Notes: generated by a model from the letters alone, not told the origin. Counted from the first letter of the stretch, positions 11,486 through 23,593 are shown. The stretch is 64,000 bases of DNA from Mesoplasma coleopterae (GCF_002804245.1 NZ_CP024968.1:736408-800407), one strand, 5' to 3'. A program made the numbers and translations.

Positions 11486-12400
11486 TTATTTTTGTCTAGA
11501 AAGAAGCGGGAACATGAATTTTTTATCTTTTAACCCTGTTGTAACTTCTCTTAAATATAAACATGAATGCAAATTCATGCCTGTTCTTATAAATGAATCG
11601 GTTTTTGTTATATGTATGCCTTCTTTAATGTCTGGCATAAAACCAAAATCAACTCTTTTTATTCCGTTTGGAACAATAATATTTAATAATTCTTCTAAAT
11701 CGACGTTATGTGAGGAAAATGATCCAATAAAATCAAATACACCATTTTTAATTCTAAAACAAACAACTGTTTGTAGTGAAGGAATGTATCATAAATCATC
11801 TTCAAAGTATTTTTGAATATTATGGAATTTAACTAAGCTATCTCCCTTTGTATCCAAAATATTTGATTGTTTACTTGAATGCAAAATTGCCTCTTTCACT
11901 AATTCAAAATCATGGGAAACTGATAAATCTAGTTTAATAATTTTTGAAGATTCTGATTTTTCTTTATTGTTTCATGGAAGAAAAAATAAATATTCTTGTC
12001 TTCTTTCAAAACCTGATTTCTTTAAAATTTCTTCATCCTTAACGCCACAATATGAAATCAGAATATCAACCAAGTTAGAATATTTGTAAATTGCTGCCTC
12101 TATTAAAATTTCTTCTAGGTTTTCATCAAGGTATGCTTCTTTAACAAAAAAGTTTCCAACTTGAACTGCGCTACATTTTTCTCCACTAATGAAAACATCA
12201 AATTTTAAAATACCTAGCGCTGCTATAATTTCATTTTTTTCATTAACAATTGTAATAGGTGAAAAGTTTTCTAATTGCTTATCCTTAAACAATCACTTTT
12301 CAAAATTATTATTAGGTGATCTTTTAATTAAGTTGCTCAAATCTTGGTTGAAGTGTTTATTATCTTTGTGATCAAAAACAATATCATAAGTATCTCTCAT
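11486..12400 (-). CDS. GNAT family N-acetyltransferase, two-part protein
   Basis: 304 aa in table 4. The N-terminal half has the GNAT pattern: PITIVNEKNEIIAALGILKF, then VQVGNFFVKEAYLDENLEEIL, where an acetyl-CoA loop would lie, and later a helix leading to ILKKSGFERRQEYLFFLP. The C-terminal half (about residues 140-304) contains DFIGSFSSHNVDLEELLNII and may be a second, diverged domain, as in Eis-like proteins. AAGGAG precedes the ATG. The substrate is unknown. It stands alone, with its own terminator and a TATAAT at 12433-12438. Confidence 0.68.
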
Positions 12401-12495
12401 GCGAACTTCTCCTTTTTATAAATTACTTATTAATTATATAACACTTTAGTGTTAAAAAGAATACCTAATAGTTGGTTAAATCTTCAATAAAACCT

Positions 12496-13161
12496 TTATT
12501 TTTGTAGCTTTAATTCTTTAATGACTATATCTGCGAGTGGATTAAATATAAAAACTTTTACATTTTTAATATCAGAGTTGCTTTCAATTAATCTTTTTTG
12601 AAGTTGCGCCTCATATTTATATTTATCTTCATAAGGTGATTTGCTAAATTTAAAAATACATAAAAACCAGTTATCATTTGATTTAAGCAGTAAATCTATT
12701 TTTCCATAAAAATTAATATCTGCCTCAACATTAGCTAAAAGTATATTCGCAACAGAATGATTAATTTTATTTTTATAAATAAATTTATTCAAATCATGCA
12801 CAACTGATTTTGCTATGTTAATTGCAATTTTATGGTCTTCATTATTTTTTTCAAATTTTAAAGATTCAGATTTTCTTTGAACAACAGAATTAATAATTAA
12901 TTCTTTAGCTATCTTATTTCTTAAAAATATTTGCTCTAAAACCTTTGAAGACGGACTTTGAATGAACGGAAATTCTTTTTGACATAATTGATCAATTGAA
13001 TCAATATTTAAATTCTTGTTTTCGTCTATATAATAAGTTAAATTAAAATTAATATTTTCATAATCAATTTCTTTAACTAATTTTAAAACTAATGAATCTT
13101 GATCATATTCAAAATAATCAGAAATATCATTTATAAAATGTTTTGATTTTATCGAACTCAT
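12496..13161 (-). CDS. Hypothetical protein, possible PD-(D/E)XK-fold relative
   Basis: 221 aa. The C-terminal third (EADINFYGKIDLLLKSNDNW, then FLCIFKFSK, then KYEAQLQKRLIES) resembles the core of RecB/Cas4-like nucleases: Gly-x-x-Asp strand, second strand with Lys, and a Gln-containing helix. The expected acidic residue of the second strand (D/E-x-K) reads F-K, so it may be inactive. The start overlaps the end of the Sua5 gene (ATGA arrangement), so the two are translationally coupled. Fold assignment is tentative; the gene itself is sound. Confidence 0.7.
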   Translation of the reverse strand: MSSIKSKHFINDISDYFEYDQDSLVLKLVKEIDYENINFNLTYYIDENKNLNIDSIDQLCQKEFPFIQSPSSKVLEQIFLRNKIAKELIINSVVQRKSESLKFEKNNEDHKIAINIAKSVVHDLNKFIYKNKINHSVANILLANVEADINFYGKIDLLLKSNDNWFLCIFKFSKSPYEDKYKYEAQLQKRLIESNSDIKNVKVFIFNPLADIVIKELKLQK

Positions 13162-13655
13162 ACTTTTGTAACAGAATTAAATATTTTTGATGGTTTAGCA
13201 TTTAAAACTTCTTGATCAAAATAAACCTTAACATCTTTATTAAAGTTTTCTAATTCTTCCTTTGAATTTATTGGTTCATCACCATGTTTATTAACACTTG
13301 TAGAAAATATTGGTCCAGTTGAATCTAAAATGGATTTGATATCTTCTCTTACAATAAGTCTAACGGCGATATTTTCTAACCCATTAACTGTTTTAAAAAT
13401 GACTGTTGTTAATTTTTCAAATAATAATTCACAAAATTCATTTTTTTCAATATTTAAAATATCAAGTTGATTGATGTCAGAAATTAGAACAATTAATGGT
13501 TTTTTTAAATTAGCGTTTTTTATTTCATTAATTTTTATTTCATTTTTTTTATTTCAAGCAGCAGATAATCCATATATTGTGTCAGTTGGCAAAATAATAA
13601 CTTCATTTTTTTTTAATTGTTCACTTGCTTTGAAAATTTGATCTTTACTTAACAT
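13149..13655 (-). CDS. tsaC: Threonylcarbamoyl-AMP synthase, short Sua5/YrdC/YwlC type
   Basis: 168 aa, the length of single-domain YrdC proteins. It makes threonylcarbamoyl-adenylate for the t6A37 modification of ANN-decoding tRNAs. The motif ILPTDTIYGLSAAW near residue 20 and SILDSTGPIFSTSVNKHG define the substrate pocket. GAGG precedes the ATG. It overlaps both neighbours: 3 bp into the end of the membrane protein upstream extends to 11 bp, and its last codons overlap the next gene. Confidence 0.9.
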
Positions 13656-15147
13656 TTTTATTTCCTCTTTTTCTTTTTGCTAAAATTTCTGAAAATAAAA
13701 TTTGAGCTCCAACACGCTTTTTAAATATAGTTGTTTTCATAATATTAAATCCAATGATTAAGAAAGAAGAAATCAATATTCCAAATAAAATAAGAGACTC
13801 AGCGATAATATTAATTATTTTTTCTCATGCAAAGTTTATGCTTACGTTTATATTATCCAAGTAGTATGCATCTTTTATTTGTTCATAATCAGTTCCTAAA
13901 ATTGATTTAATTTTTTCAATGAAATCGTGACCCGAAGTATTACCATTTGCTTGTTCAAAATTTCAAGCTTCAACCAAATTACCAACTTGTACTTTTGAAA
14001 TAATGTTCAGGCATGTAAGAAAAACTAAGTTAGCATAAATTATAAAGTATTGAGTTATAAATAAATTTTGTGATTTATTTTCCCCTCTAATTGAAACTGA
14101 GATAAAGTACATGAAAGTTGCCATTGTTGTGCCTAATCCTATAATTGGCAGAGAACAATATACAAAATAGTTATTTTCATATTTCAAAATGTTTGAAAAT
14201 TTATCATCAGATAATGGATTTTCAATTCCATATCTTTTTAAAAGTTCTGGTAACACATGAACAGTTCTAGTTAACATAGAGGCTTTAGTTGTATCAAAAG
14301 AAATCATAATTACATAAATGAGTTGTGGCAAAATAATGCATCCTGCAGCAAACATAGTTCAGTTTGAAATGTGTTTATCTGAGTTTTTAAATATTCTTGT
14401 TAAAAATGCTTTCATTTTATTTTGACCTAATTCTTTTTTTCTGTTGCTTATATAATCAATGTATTTATTGATATTTAAACTTCCTGCTTCAACAATAACA
14501 GCATTTTGTATGCTTAAAGAAAGCATGAAAATAGCTATTATTTGAATGAACAATATTCATCAAACAGCATCTTCAGAAGCTCATTTATACGCTTGGTCTC
14601 TGTTAATAGTAAATTGTTTAGAAATCTCAGTAATAACAGAGGGAACTTCTTTAACAAACTGATTTTGAACTTGATCTATCAAAGATTCAAAAGTAAAAAA
14701 CTCTTGAAATTTCGAAAATTCATATTGGGCTATTGATGACAATAAAGCCGCTATAATTCCAAACGAAATTACAAATACTCAAAAACTTGCTTTAACTTTA
14801 TTATTAACTCCAGTTGCAGTTAAAAATGGTTTAAGTAAAATGAAACCAATTATTGTGGCAATGAAAAAACCTCACCCGATGTAAACAGGAGTTAGAATTT
14901 GAGCTTTAGATGGCAATTTTAAAAATAATGATAATTCTTTTCAATTATCAAAATATATTTTTAAGTTTATGTCAGTAAAAACAATTCAACTAAATATGTA
15001 AGTTGGTATCATAAGTACAAGAAAAATAAACATACTAAAAAATGCAACTTTGTATAAGTGTGCGTTTTTTTCTTGAACAGATAAAATTTTGTTTTTAATT
15101 CCAAAATTTAGTCTGAATTTATTTTTAAACTCAACCCTTTTTTTCAT
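13645..15147 (-). CDS. Unknown multi-spanning membrane protein
   Basis: 500 aa, about eight predicted transmembrane helices (roughly residues 31-52, 80-100, 110-130, 210-230, 265-290, 335-355, 372-395, 455-480) with a basic N-terminus (MKKRVEFKNKFRLNFG) and a basic C-terminus. No transporter motif is recognised. TAGGAG precedes the ATG and also spans the prmC stop. Its end overlaps the Sua5 start by 11 bp. It lies in the run prfA-prmC-this gene-Sua5. Confidence 0.8.
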
Positions 15148-15156
15148 TTAATTCTC

Positions 15157-16017
15157 CTAATTTTTAATTATTAAATATCTTCAATTATTAAAGTAGTCTT
15201 TTTCAAACTTTCAATTATATTTTAAACCTAATTCTTTTTGTAAGAACATTTCTAAATGCTTTTTTTGTTTTCATCCAATTTCAAATACAAGAAGCGTTTT
15301 TTCTTCTGTTTTCATTATTACATCAATATTAGCTATAGCTTTTTTATAAAAGAATAAACCATTATCTTCTGCATATAATGCTAATTTTGGTTCAAATTTT
15401 AATGTTGTTGGATCAACGTCTTTATCATTAAAATCTATATATGGAGGATTACAAAGTAAAATATTAAATTTATTTTTATTTGCTATTAAAGAATCTAAAA
15501 AATTACTTTTTACAATTTCTGTTTTATTACTTAATTTATTTCTGACTATGTTTGTCTTTGTAACAGCTAATGCTTTTTTTGAAACATCAGAAAAAACTAT
15601 TTTATTAATATTTTTATTATTTTCAAGTGCAACTGATATGCCTATGCACCCTGAACCAGAACATAAATCTAAAATATCCATTTTGACGTTATTAGATTTT
15701 ATAAAATCATTTACAAAATCAATCATTTGCTCAGTTTCCATTCTTGGTATTAAAGTGTTTTTATTAACTATTATTTTGTGACCTCTAAAAATTTTATAAC
15801 CTAAAATATAAGCTAAAGGTTTCCCTTTAGCTACACTTTTTGAAATTTTAATAATTTGTTTAAAATGTTTTCTTGATAATTCGTTATCCAATGAAAATAA
15901 AACTTCAGAATATTCTATTCTAGTCACAAAAGAAATTATTTCAATAGCGTCTGATTTACCAATTTTTTCATTTTTTGAAAGCAAGTTTAAAACAAATTTA
16001 ATATTTATTTTATTCAC
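15157..16017 (-). CDS. prmC: Release factor glutamine methyltransferase
   Basis: 286 aa SAM-dependent enzyme that methylates the Gln of the GGQ motif in release factors. SAM motif I is [18 protein letters not shown] and the catalytic NPPYI is present ([10 protein letters not shown]). No ATG with a ribosome binding site fits; the best start is GTG at 16017 inside the end of prfA, giving [13 protein letters not shown] and an 8-bp overlap, which implies translational coupling. prfA, its substrate, is directly upstream. Confidence 0.92.
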
Positions 16018-17101
16018 TGTCTTGTATCTGAGCTTCAACCTTTTGACGTTGTTCGTCATTAACCAATGCAACTATGAAATCATCAATTTTTCCTTCCATA
16101 ACTTGATCAAGTTTGTTTAAAGTTAAACCTACTCTATGATCTGTTACACGGTTTTGTGGATAATTATATGTTCTAATTTTTTCACTTCTAGCCCCTGTTC
16201 CAACTGCATTTTTACGTGTTGCATCAGCTTCTGCTTGTTGTTTTTCAAGTTCTGCTTCATAAATTCTAGCTCTCAGCATGGTCATAGCTATATCTTTGTT
16301 ATCATGTTGACTTCTTCCATCTTGAGAAGCCGCTACTACACCAGTTGGTATATGAGTAATACGAACAGCTGAATCAGTTGTATTAACATGCTGACCACCA
16401 GCACCAGATGAACGGTATGTATCAATTCTTAAATCACTGTTTTTAATTTCAATTTCAACATCACTCATTTCAGGTAAAACAGCAACTGTTGCTGTTGATG
16501 TTTGAATTCTACCCTTTGCTTCTGTTTTGGGTACTCTTTGTACTCTATGAGCACCTGACTCAAATTTTAATTTTGAATAAACCCTATCACCTTTAACCAT
16601 AAATGAAACTTGTGAAAAACCACCTGCTTCTGACGCACTTGCATCAAGCATAGTTATTTTTCAATTTTGAGTTTCAGCATATAATTTGTACATTCTTAAT
16701 AAGTCACCTGCAAAAATGTTTGCTTCATCACCACCAGCTGCACCTCTTATTTCAACAATAACATTTTTGTCATCATTTGGATCTTTTGGTAAAAGCAACT
16801 CTTCAATTATTTTTACAATTGGCTCTACAGCATTTTCATTTTCTGATAATTCCATTTTAGCTAATTCAATCATTTCTGCATCTTTTTCATTACCTAAAAT
16901 TTCTTTTGCATCAGAGATGGCTTTAATTATTGCTTTGTATTCAATAAATTTTTCTACAACTTCAATTAAATTTGCACGTTCTTTGTTAAGTTCTAACATT
17001 TTTTTAACATCAGATACAATTACTTCTGATTGCAAATCATTATCTATTTGTTCAACCCTCTTTTGCATTGTTTCCAACGCTTCATAAGTTTTTGGATTCA
17101 T
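16010..17101 (-). CDS. prfA: Peptide chain release factor 1
   Basis: 363 aa, near the usual 355-360. It recognises UAA and UAG; the catalytic loop [17 protein letters not shown] holds the GGQ. A TGA-coded Trp follows YAETQN. RF2, which reads UGA, is expected to be absent in such genomes, consistent with the code. AAGGGG lies upstream of the ATG. The order tdk-prfA-prmC is common in Firmicutes and mollicutes. Confidence 0.97.
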
Positions 17102-17103
17102 TT

Positions 17104-17715
17104 TTACCCCTTCTCTATTTGATAACAGTTTCTACATCTAGCTTCATAACTGTCATTACCATCAACTAAAATTAACGGTGAATTTCATTCAGCTGGTTTA
17201 CCATCAATGATTCTTTGTGTTCTATTAGCGAAATTACCACATTTTTGACAAATAGCTGTCAATTTATCAACCATTTCTGCTAGTGGTAAGATTCTATCAA
17301 CATTTTTGAATGGTTGACTTCTAAAGTCCTTGTCTAGACCAGTAACTATTACTATAATTCCTCTATCAGCTAGTTCTTCAATGTAATCAACTACTTCTTC
17401 ATCAAAGAATTGAATTTCATCAATTCCTACCACATCAACTTTTTTTTCTAATATTTTTGCTTCTAGTTTTTCTTTCAATTCTTTTGTTGAATTTACTGGT
17501 ATAGACGCTAATAATGTCCCTGCATGAGATGCTACTTCATTAACTGCATATCTTGTGTCTATAACAGGTTTAAAAGCAATTACGTTTCTTTTTGCAAATG
17601 CATGTCTACGTAATCTTTTTATAAATTCTTCTGTTTTACCAGCAAACATACAACCAGTAATTAATTCAACTCAACCTAATTGTTTTTGCTCAATTGTATC
17701 TCTATTTGGTATCAT
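17104..17715 (-). CDS. tdk: Thymidine kinase
   Basis: 203 aa type II thymidine kinase for dTMP salvage. The P-loop region reads LITGCMFAGKTEEF near residue 20; the DEIQFF motif and a Zn site of two CxxC pairs (CQKC and CRNC) are present. It starts at 17715, just after the nrnA stop, and its TAA lies 2 bp before prfA. With tmk and deoD it forms part of the nucleoside salvage set in this window. Confidence 0.95.
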
Positions 17716-17717
17716 AA

Positions 17718-18662
17718 CTATTTACTACCTTTTGTTATAACTGCATCTAAATCTTTAACAAGTTTAGTTATGTCTGATAATGCGTTTAATTTACATCCGC
17801 TGGCTAATTTATGTCCACCACCATCATATTTGTTAGCTACTTTATCAATTTCAAAATCTCTACTTCTAATTGATACTTTAATTTCATCATCAAGTTCAAT
17901 AACCAACACTCAAATTTTAATTTCGTCAATTCCACTCATTGTTCCTAAAGCTGATTTAATTTGTTCATATGAGTATTTTCAAGGCTTTTGATCTTCTTTA
18001 GTAATTGTAATGTGACCTACACCTTTTTTTGATAAAACCAATTTTGAAAAGGCAAAGTTTGCGTACTGTTTTCTTTTCAAATCAGAAACAAATAATGAAT
18101 CATGAACTTCTTTTAAGTTTGCACCATTTTCAAGTAAAACTTTAGCTGCATTAAAAGTTTTATAACTTGTGTTAGGAAATAAAAATCTTCCACTATCAGT
18201 TACTAATCCTTTATATAAATTTGATGCTGCATTTGAATTTCATTTTAATTTCATTGCTTCTGCTCATAATGTAATAACTTCTGTACACGCCATTGCTGTT
18301 TCATGAACAATTTCATTTTTTGCATAAGGATCTATGTTAACATGATGGTCTATTTTAAATGTTTCTATTGCCATATCGTATCTGTCAAAATCTAATCTTG
18401 CTTTTGTTGCTGTATCAACTGTAATAACTAAAGCTGATTTGATAAATTCATCTGATATTTTTTCTTCATAGAAATCTTTATTATCATCTAATCTATCTCC
18501 AGGAACAATAATTGTTTTTCCTGCGAAATTTTCTTGAATTAAATATGCTAGTCCCATTGAACTACCTTGCGCGTCTCAATCGGGTCTAATATGCTTTAAA
18601 ATAATAATATTTTTATATTTTTTAATTTTTTTAACTAATAATTTATAATTTGTTTCTTTCAT
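17718..18662 (-). CDS. nrnA: DHH-family phosphoesterase (NrnA-like nanoRNase/pAp phosphatase)
   Basis: 314 aa. The DHH phosphoesterase motifs are clear: RPDWDAQGS near residue 25 (with a TGA Trp), VDTAT, the DHH itself in FKIDHHVN, and the DHHA1 end GGGHKLASGC. The family degrades 2-5 nt RNAs and dephosphorylates pAp in the cytoplasm. AAGGAG precedes the ATG. It is followed at once by tdk. Confidence 0.92.
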
Positions 18663-18672
18663 TTTTTTCTCC

Positions 18673-20550
18673 TTATATTATTGCTGATATAGAGCGTTCT
18701 TCAAAGTAAAGAACCACTTCGTTTTCTCTTTCAAATGTTTTATCTTCAGAATAAAAGTATATTTTGGTTTTATTTTTGGTTATACCAAAGTACATATTCT
18801 TGTCATGATATTTATTTGTCCTAATAATTCTAACATTTATTGGGACTGAATTATTCTCAATAAACTCTGTTGATACTTCTAAGGGGTTTATAAATATAAA
18901 ACCATTATCATTAAATTTTTTAGTATTAACATTTCATAATCTATTTTCGACATCAATTAAATTTTCTGATTCTTTTGAAAAAGCAAAAACATTTGATTCA
19001 CCTAATTCATTTTTACATATATTTACCAAGTTTTTTTCAAAAAATTCTTTTGTTGTTGTTTTTACTAATTCATCATTTCTTGACCAATAAATTTTTTTGT
19101 CTTTAGCCAAATCACTAATTGTAAACGTTTTAGAATGAAGGATAATAAATGATATATTTGGATAAAATTCATTTATCTTACTAATTGTTTCAAAAAGCAT
19201 TTCATAATCCCTATTTGTTAGCAAGTGCAAGAAGTCCGAAATCACAATATTTTTTTTCCCTAGATTAATTGCTTTCAATATTTTTACATAAATCATGTTT
19301 AATGATGAAAGTTTGAAGCTTCCTTTTAAAAACCATTCAAAATTTATGTCTAAGTTTTTAAAGTTGCTTTCCATTCAATTTTCAGCTTGTCTTACAACTG
19401 GTACAATTTGCTTTTTATAATGCTTTCTAAGTGAGAGAAACTCGTTTTTATTTCCGTATTTGATTTCACCAGTTAAAATTAATTTATGATAATTGTGTAT
19501 GTTAGAAATAATAAATTTTGTTAATAAATTTACTTCTGTTTTTATAAAACTAAATAAAAATTTCTTTTCAGTAGAGTTTTGATCATTAAATTTATCTTTA
19601 ATAACTTTTTTTCAATTACTTAATTCATATGAAACTTCCTGTTGAACTTCTTTTGAAACTGAATATGTTTTGTAGAACTTATCCAATTCAAATTTAAACT
19701 GTGAGCTAATTGTTTTTTTTCTGAATATTAAGATAATACTTTCTAACCTTAGTTTGTTTAATCGAATGTTTAAAAACTTTAATTGTTTTTCAACAATGAA
19801 TCTTGTTTGCTTATATTCAAATAGTGCTTTTCTCTTTCTCAATAGTTTATTGTTAGATTTTTTAGTATTGAACTCACATGTGCAAGAATCACGTAATTCA
19901 TTTAATGACTCAATTTTGTCATAAAGAACTTGTACAAATTTAAATTCCATTTTTCTAAGTAACGTTTCTTTTTCTATGTCATATAAAGCTTTTGACAAAA
20001 CTTTAACTTGCGGTGAAAATTCACTAAACATTTTTTTAGACATACTCTCATTTAGTCTTGATAAAATTTGATCTAAATTATTAATTATTTTTTCGTGTGA
20101 TTCGTTTGAAAATTTAATAAATTTATTAATTGCTTCATCTATGTCTCTTCTAAGTTTTAAATCAGAAAGATCATTTTTTGAATCCAATAATGACAAGTAA
20201 TCATATTTTTTTTCAGCGTATTTTATTCTAGCATTTCTTAAAAATTGTAAATCAGAAAGTAAAGAAAGAGCTAAAATTCATTTGGTAGGTATTAAACGTT
20301 CAAATCACGTATCTGTTTTAATATATTCTGTATGATGTTTAATAAAGTTTTTATTAATAACATCTTGATTATCCACTTGGTATCTTCCTGTTTTATTTTT
20401 TTGTCTTCCAAGAATAATTTTTTTGAAAGATTTTTGTTTTTCAGTTTCTAAATAAACATTTGTTATTTGTCCAGGTTTAGATTCAAAATCAACCTTTTTA
20501 AGTGTTTCTTTATTATTAGCAGGAGTGAAATTTTTGATTTTATATGGCAT
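18673..20550 (-). CDS. Degenerate ABC-type ATPase with coiled-coil insertion
   Basis: 625 aa. The N-terminus has the layout of an ABC ATPase (LKKVDFESKPGQITNVYLE, then KIILGRQKNKTGRYQVDNQDV), but where the Walker A GxxGxGKS/T should be it reads LETEKQKS. About 300 helical residues (120-400) follow. Then come NIVISDFLHLL at the Walker B position, FIILHSKTFTISDLA at the H-loop position and a beta-rich C-terminus like the TOBE domain of MalK/PotA-type subunits. No LSGGQ signature is seen. It is intact, with AAAGGG upstream and eight or so TGA Trp. A transport ATPase that lost nucleotide binding is the best reading; the partner permease is not nearby. Confidence 0.62.
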
Positions 20551-20631
20551 ATTTTCCCCTTTCTAATTTTAAGCATTACATTTATTATATTTTAAATCAT
20601 TTGGGGCTTTAATTAAACTAATTAACTAAAT

Positions 20632-20650
20632 AAAAAACCACTATTGTGGT
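20632..20650 (-). terminator. Intrinsic terminator of rpmE
   Basis: ACCAC-loop-GTGGT stem followed on the minus strand by TTTTTTA, just after the rpmE stop codon. Confidence 0.75.
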
Positions 20651-20655
20651 CTAAA

Positions 20656-20934
20656 TTATTTGTTTTCTTTATTTTTTGATTTTTGATCTTCAGAATTTTT
20701 TTGAGCAGTAGCATTAATTGCTTCTTTTCTTGCAAATTTTGATTTAAATTGTTCAACACGACCTGTAGTGTTTGCAAAGTTTTGTGCACCTGAGAAGAAT
20801 GGGTGACAGTTTGAACAAACGTCAATTCTCATTTCTTCTCTTTTTGTAGTTCCACAAATGAATTCATTAGCACATGTTGTACAAACAAATTTTGCTTCCT
20901 CGAAGTATTTTGGTTGAATATCTTTTTTTGGCAT
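20656..20934 (-). CDS. rpmE: 50S ribosomal protein L31, zinc-binding type
   Basis: 92 aa. The CxxC pairs (CTTC, CSNC) mark the Zn-containing C+ form. The start at 20934 (MPKKDIQPKYFEEAKFVC) is preferred over one at 20952 because AAAGGAG lies 8 nt upstream. The conserved part ends near residue 68 (GRVEQFKSKFAR); the last 20-25 residues are a Lys/Asn/Glu-rich tail beyond usual L31 length. Confidence 0.95.
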   Translation of the reverse strand: MPKKDIQPKYFEEAKFVCTTCANEFICGTTKREEMRIDVCSNCHPFFSGAQNFANTTGRVEQFKSKFARKEAINATAQKNSEDQKSKNKENK

Positions 20935-21022
20935 AGATGTATCTCCTTTCACACTATGTTTTCATATAGATACTTTTTCAGTACTTAAAAATTATATAAC
21001 ATTTTTATTTAAAAGAACAAAT

Positions 21023-21046
21023 AAAAAACCGCTTTCGCGATTTTTT
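21023..21046 (-). terminator. Intrinsic terminator of fba
   Basis: A stem of A6/T6 plus CGC/GCG capped by a GAAA loop on the minus strand, with one C/A mismatch, about 20 bp after the fba stop. The symmetric A/T arms could work in both directions. Confidence 0.75.
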
Positions 21047-21064
21047 AATTAATTGTTAAGGATA

Positions 21065-21955
21065 TTAAGCTTTACCTTTACATCCGAATCATTCTGTTAA
21101 TTCGTTAAATGTTTCTTTTAATGCTTGGTATCCTGGGTTTAATAATTTTCTTGGATCAAATCCTTTTGTTTTGTCATCTAAGTCTTTTCCAGCTTCAATG
21201 TATTTTCTTGTTGCGTCTCTGAAAGCTAATTGTAATTCAGTGTTAACATTAATTTTTGAGATTCCCATTGAGATAGCTTTTTCAACTTGATCTTGAGGAA
21301 TTCCACTTCCACCATGTAACACCATTGGCATTTTACATGCTGATTGTAATTCTTCTAAAGTATCAAAAGATAATCCTGTTCATCATTCTGGGTATTTTCC
21401 GTGAATATTTCCGATTCCGGCAGCTAACATTGAAATTCCTGTTTTTGAAATTTCTGCTGCTTGAGTTGGGTCTCCTAATTCACCGTTTCCAACAACTCCA
21501 TCTTCTTCTCCACCAATTGAACCGATTTCAGCTTCAACTGAAATTTCGTGTTCGTTAGCAAAAATTAATAATTCTTTTGTTTTTGCTAAATTTTCTTCGT
21601 ATGGTAAGTGTGATCCATCAAACATAACTGATGAGTAACCAGCTAAGATACATTTTTTAGCCATTTCAATTGATTGTCCGTGGTCTAAGTGTAATGCAAC
21701 TGGTACAGTGATGTTTAATTCTTCTAATAATCCATTAACCATTCCTACAACAGTAATTGGTCCACCCATGTATTTAATAGCACCTTCACTTGTTCCTAAA
21801 ATAACTGGTGTGTTTGAAGCTTGAGCTGCTTCTAAGATTGCTTTAGTTCATTCTAAGTTATTGATGTTAAAGTGACCGATTGCATATTTGTTTTCGTGTG
21901 CTGCTTTAACCATAGCTGTAGAATTAACTAATTTTTCATGATATAGTCTTGTCAT
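21065..21955 (-). CDS. fba: Fructose-bisphosphate aldolase, class II
   Basis: 296 aa Zn-dependent glycolytic aldolase. Metal and substrate motifs are visible: VALHLDHGQS (two Zn-site histidine positions), HGGSGIP and INVNTELQLAFRDA. The start MTRLYHEKLVNSTAMV at 21955 has AAAGAGG upstream. It is a single-gene unit with its own terminator. It is the only core glycolytic enzyme in the window. Confidence 0.96.
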
Positions 21956-22025
21956 TTATTTATCCTCTTTCTTTTACTTCTTTAAAATTATACAACTTTA
22001 TAAGTTTTAAAAAAATAATTTTAAT

Positions 22026-22889
22026 TTATCTTTTTGCAGTTCACTTAAATGTGAATGTTGTCAGTGTAAATAATCCTGCAAGAATTGCCAATGAACCTAC
22101 TATTGGTTGTCAGCTTGATGTAAAACTATTCACAGCTCCTTGGAATGTTACTTGAGTTCCTTGCATACCTTGGTATGTTTCAGTTCATCCAGTTTTGCTA
22201 AATGAATACATATATAAGAATACTGGATATTTATGCGGGATAAAGTAAGTAAATATAACCATACCTTGACTTTTAAATAGAGACTCAGTTGGTAACATTA
22301 TTCCAGATAAAAATATACTAAAAAAATATACCATCATTACAATTCCTTGTATTGACCCTGATGAATTTGCAATACCTCCAAAAAGAGTTGCTAGTGCAAT
22401 TGATGTTGCACAAATTAAAATAATTGATAATAATAAATATCCAATTTTAATTGAAGAAAAAGCTTTTAAGAATGAGTTTGAATCACCTGTACCCAAAGCA
22501 ATTATACTTAGTATTGCATTGAATGATAAAACAACAATATAAAAGAATATTCCTGCTAATAAATACACCAACCATATAGACCCTATAAACATGCTTTTTT
22601 TAACACCTGTTATATCAATTCTTTTTAAAAACACTGAGTTCTTTCACTCAACAATTGCAGGAGTAAGAGATGTTAAAACGGTAAGACATGGAAGAAGTGC
22701 ATAATTAAATAATGTTTTTCCTTCTTTTCCAAAAATAAAGAAAAACATAACTGAGAAAAATATTGGAACAATAAGCATAAAAATAATACTTCTTGGTTCT
22801 TTGATAAATGATTTATAAACTAGCAATGTTAAATTTTTAAATATGCTTGATTGTTTTTTAAAATTAAATGTATCCATTTTTTTAAACAT
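22026..22889 (-). CDS. ABC-2 type transporter permease
   Basis: 287 aa, six predicted transmembrane helices: one near residues 38-55, then five between about 105 and 280. The layout is that of ABC-2 exporter permeases. Its ATG overlaps the stop codon of the ATPase by one base (TAATG), so the pair forms one transporter. No terminator is obvious before fba. The substrate is unknown; relatives export drugs, lipids or peptides. Confidence 0.85.
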
Positions 22890-23593
22890 TATTTTAATTC
22901 TCCTTTAAAAAATAAATTCATTAAGTCTCTAACAGATCCATGTTTTTTTATTACTTCAGAAATCTTTTTATCAAAGAAAATTCCACCATCTTTAATTATT
23001 ATTATTCGGTTACATAAAATTTCAACTTCTTCTGGGTGGTGAGAAACAAGTAATAATGTTTGTTTATATTTTTTAACATTATCTCTAAAAAAGTCTGTTA
23101 TTTTGTATTGAAGTTCCATATCTAAACCAGTTGTTAGTTCATCTAATATAACAATTTTGGGATTATTCATGACAGAAATCATTGCATTAAATCTTTGTTT
23201 TTGACCACCTGAAAGTTTTTTTAATGGTGTTTTGATAAATTCTTTAATATCAAAAACTTCAGCAATTGTGTTTTCTCATTCTTTTGTAAATTTAGGATAT
23301 ATACTTCTGTAAAAAGCTAACATGTCTAATGGTGTTATTCCCGCTGGTCAATCACCTGTTTGTAATTGAATTCCAATTTCATTTTTAATGTTACCTTCTA
23401 AATTAATTTTTATTGTTCCCTTATCCGGATTGTTGAATTGAGCTATCATTTCTACTAAAGTTGTTTTACCACAACCATTTGCACCCATAATTGCTACTCT
23501 TTCGCCTTCTTTAATATCAAGGTTCAAATTATCTAATACAACTTTATTTTTAAATGCTTTTTTTAAATTACTTATTTCAATTATATTTTTCAT
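22889..23593 (-). CDS. ABC transporter ATP-binding protein (exporter type)
   Basis: 234 aa. Walker A is GANGCGKTT near residue 38, signature LSGGQKQR, Walker B IVILDELTTGLD and H-loop VSHH, so all catalytic motifs are intact. Start at 23593 (MKNIIEISNLKKAF) has AAAGGAG upstream; an ATG 60 bp further up lacks one. It energises the ABC-2 permease encoded immediately downstream. Confidence 0.93.

Noticed and set aside
16686..17087. Open plus-strand frame opposite prfA
   Set aside because: It mirrors conserved prfA coding sequence, has no ribosome binding site, and no protein-like domain.
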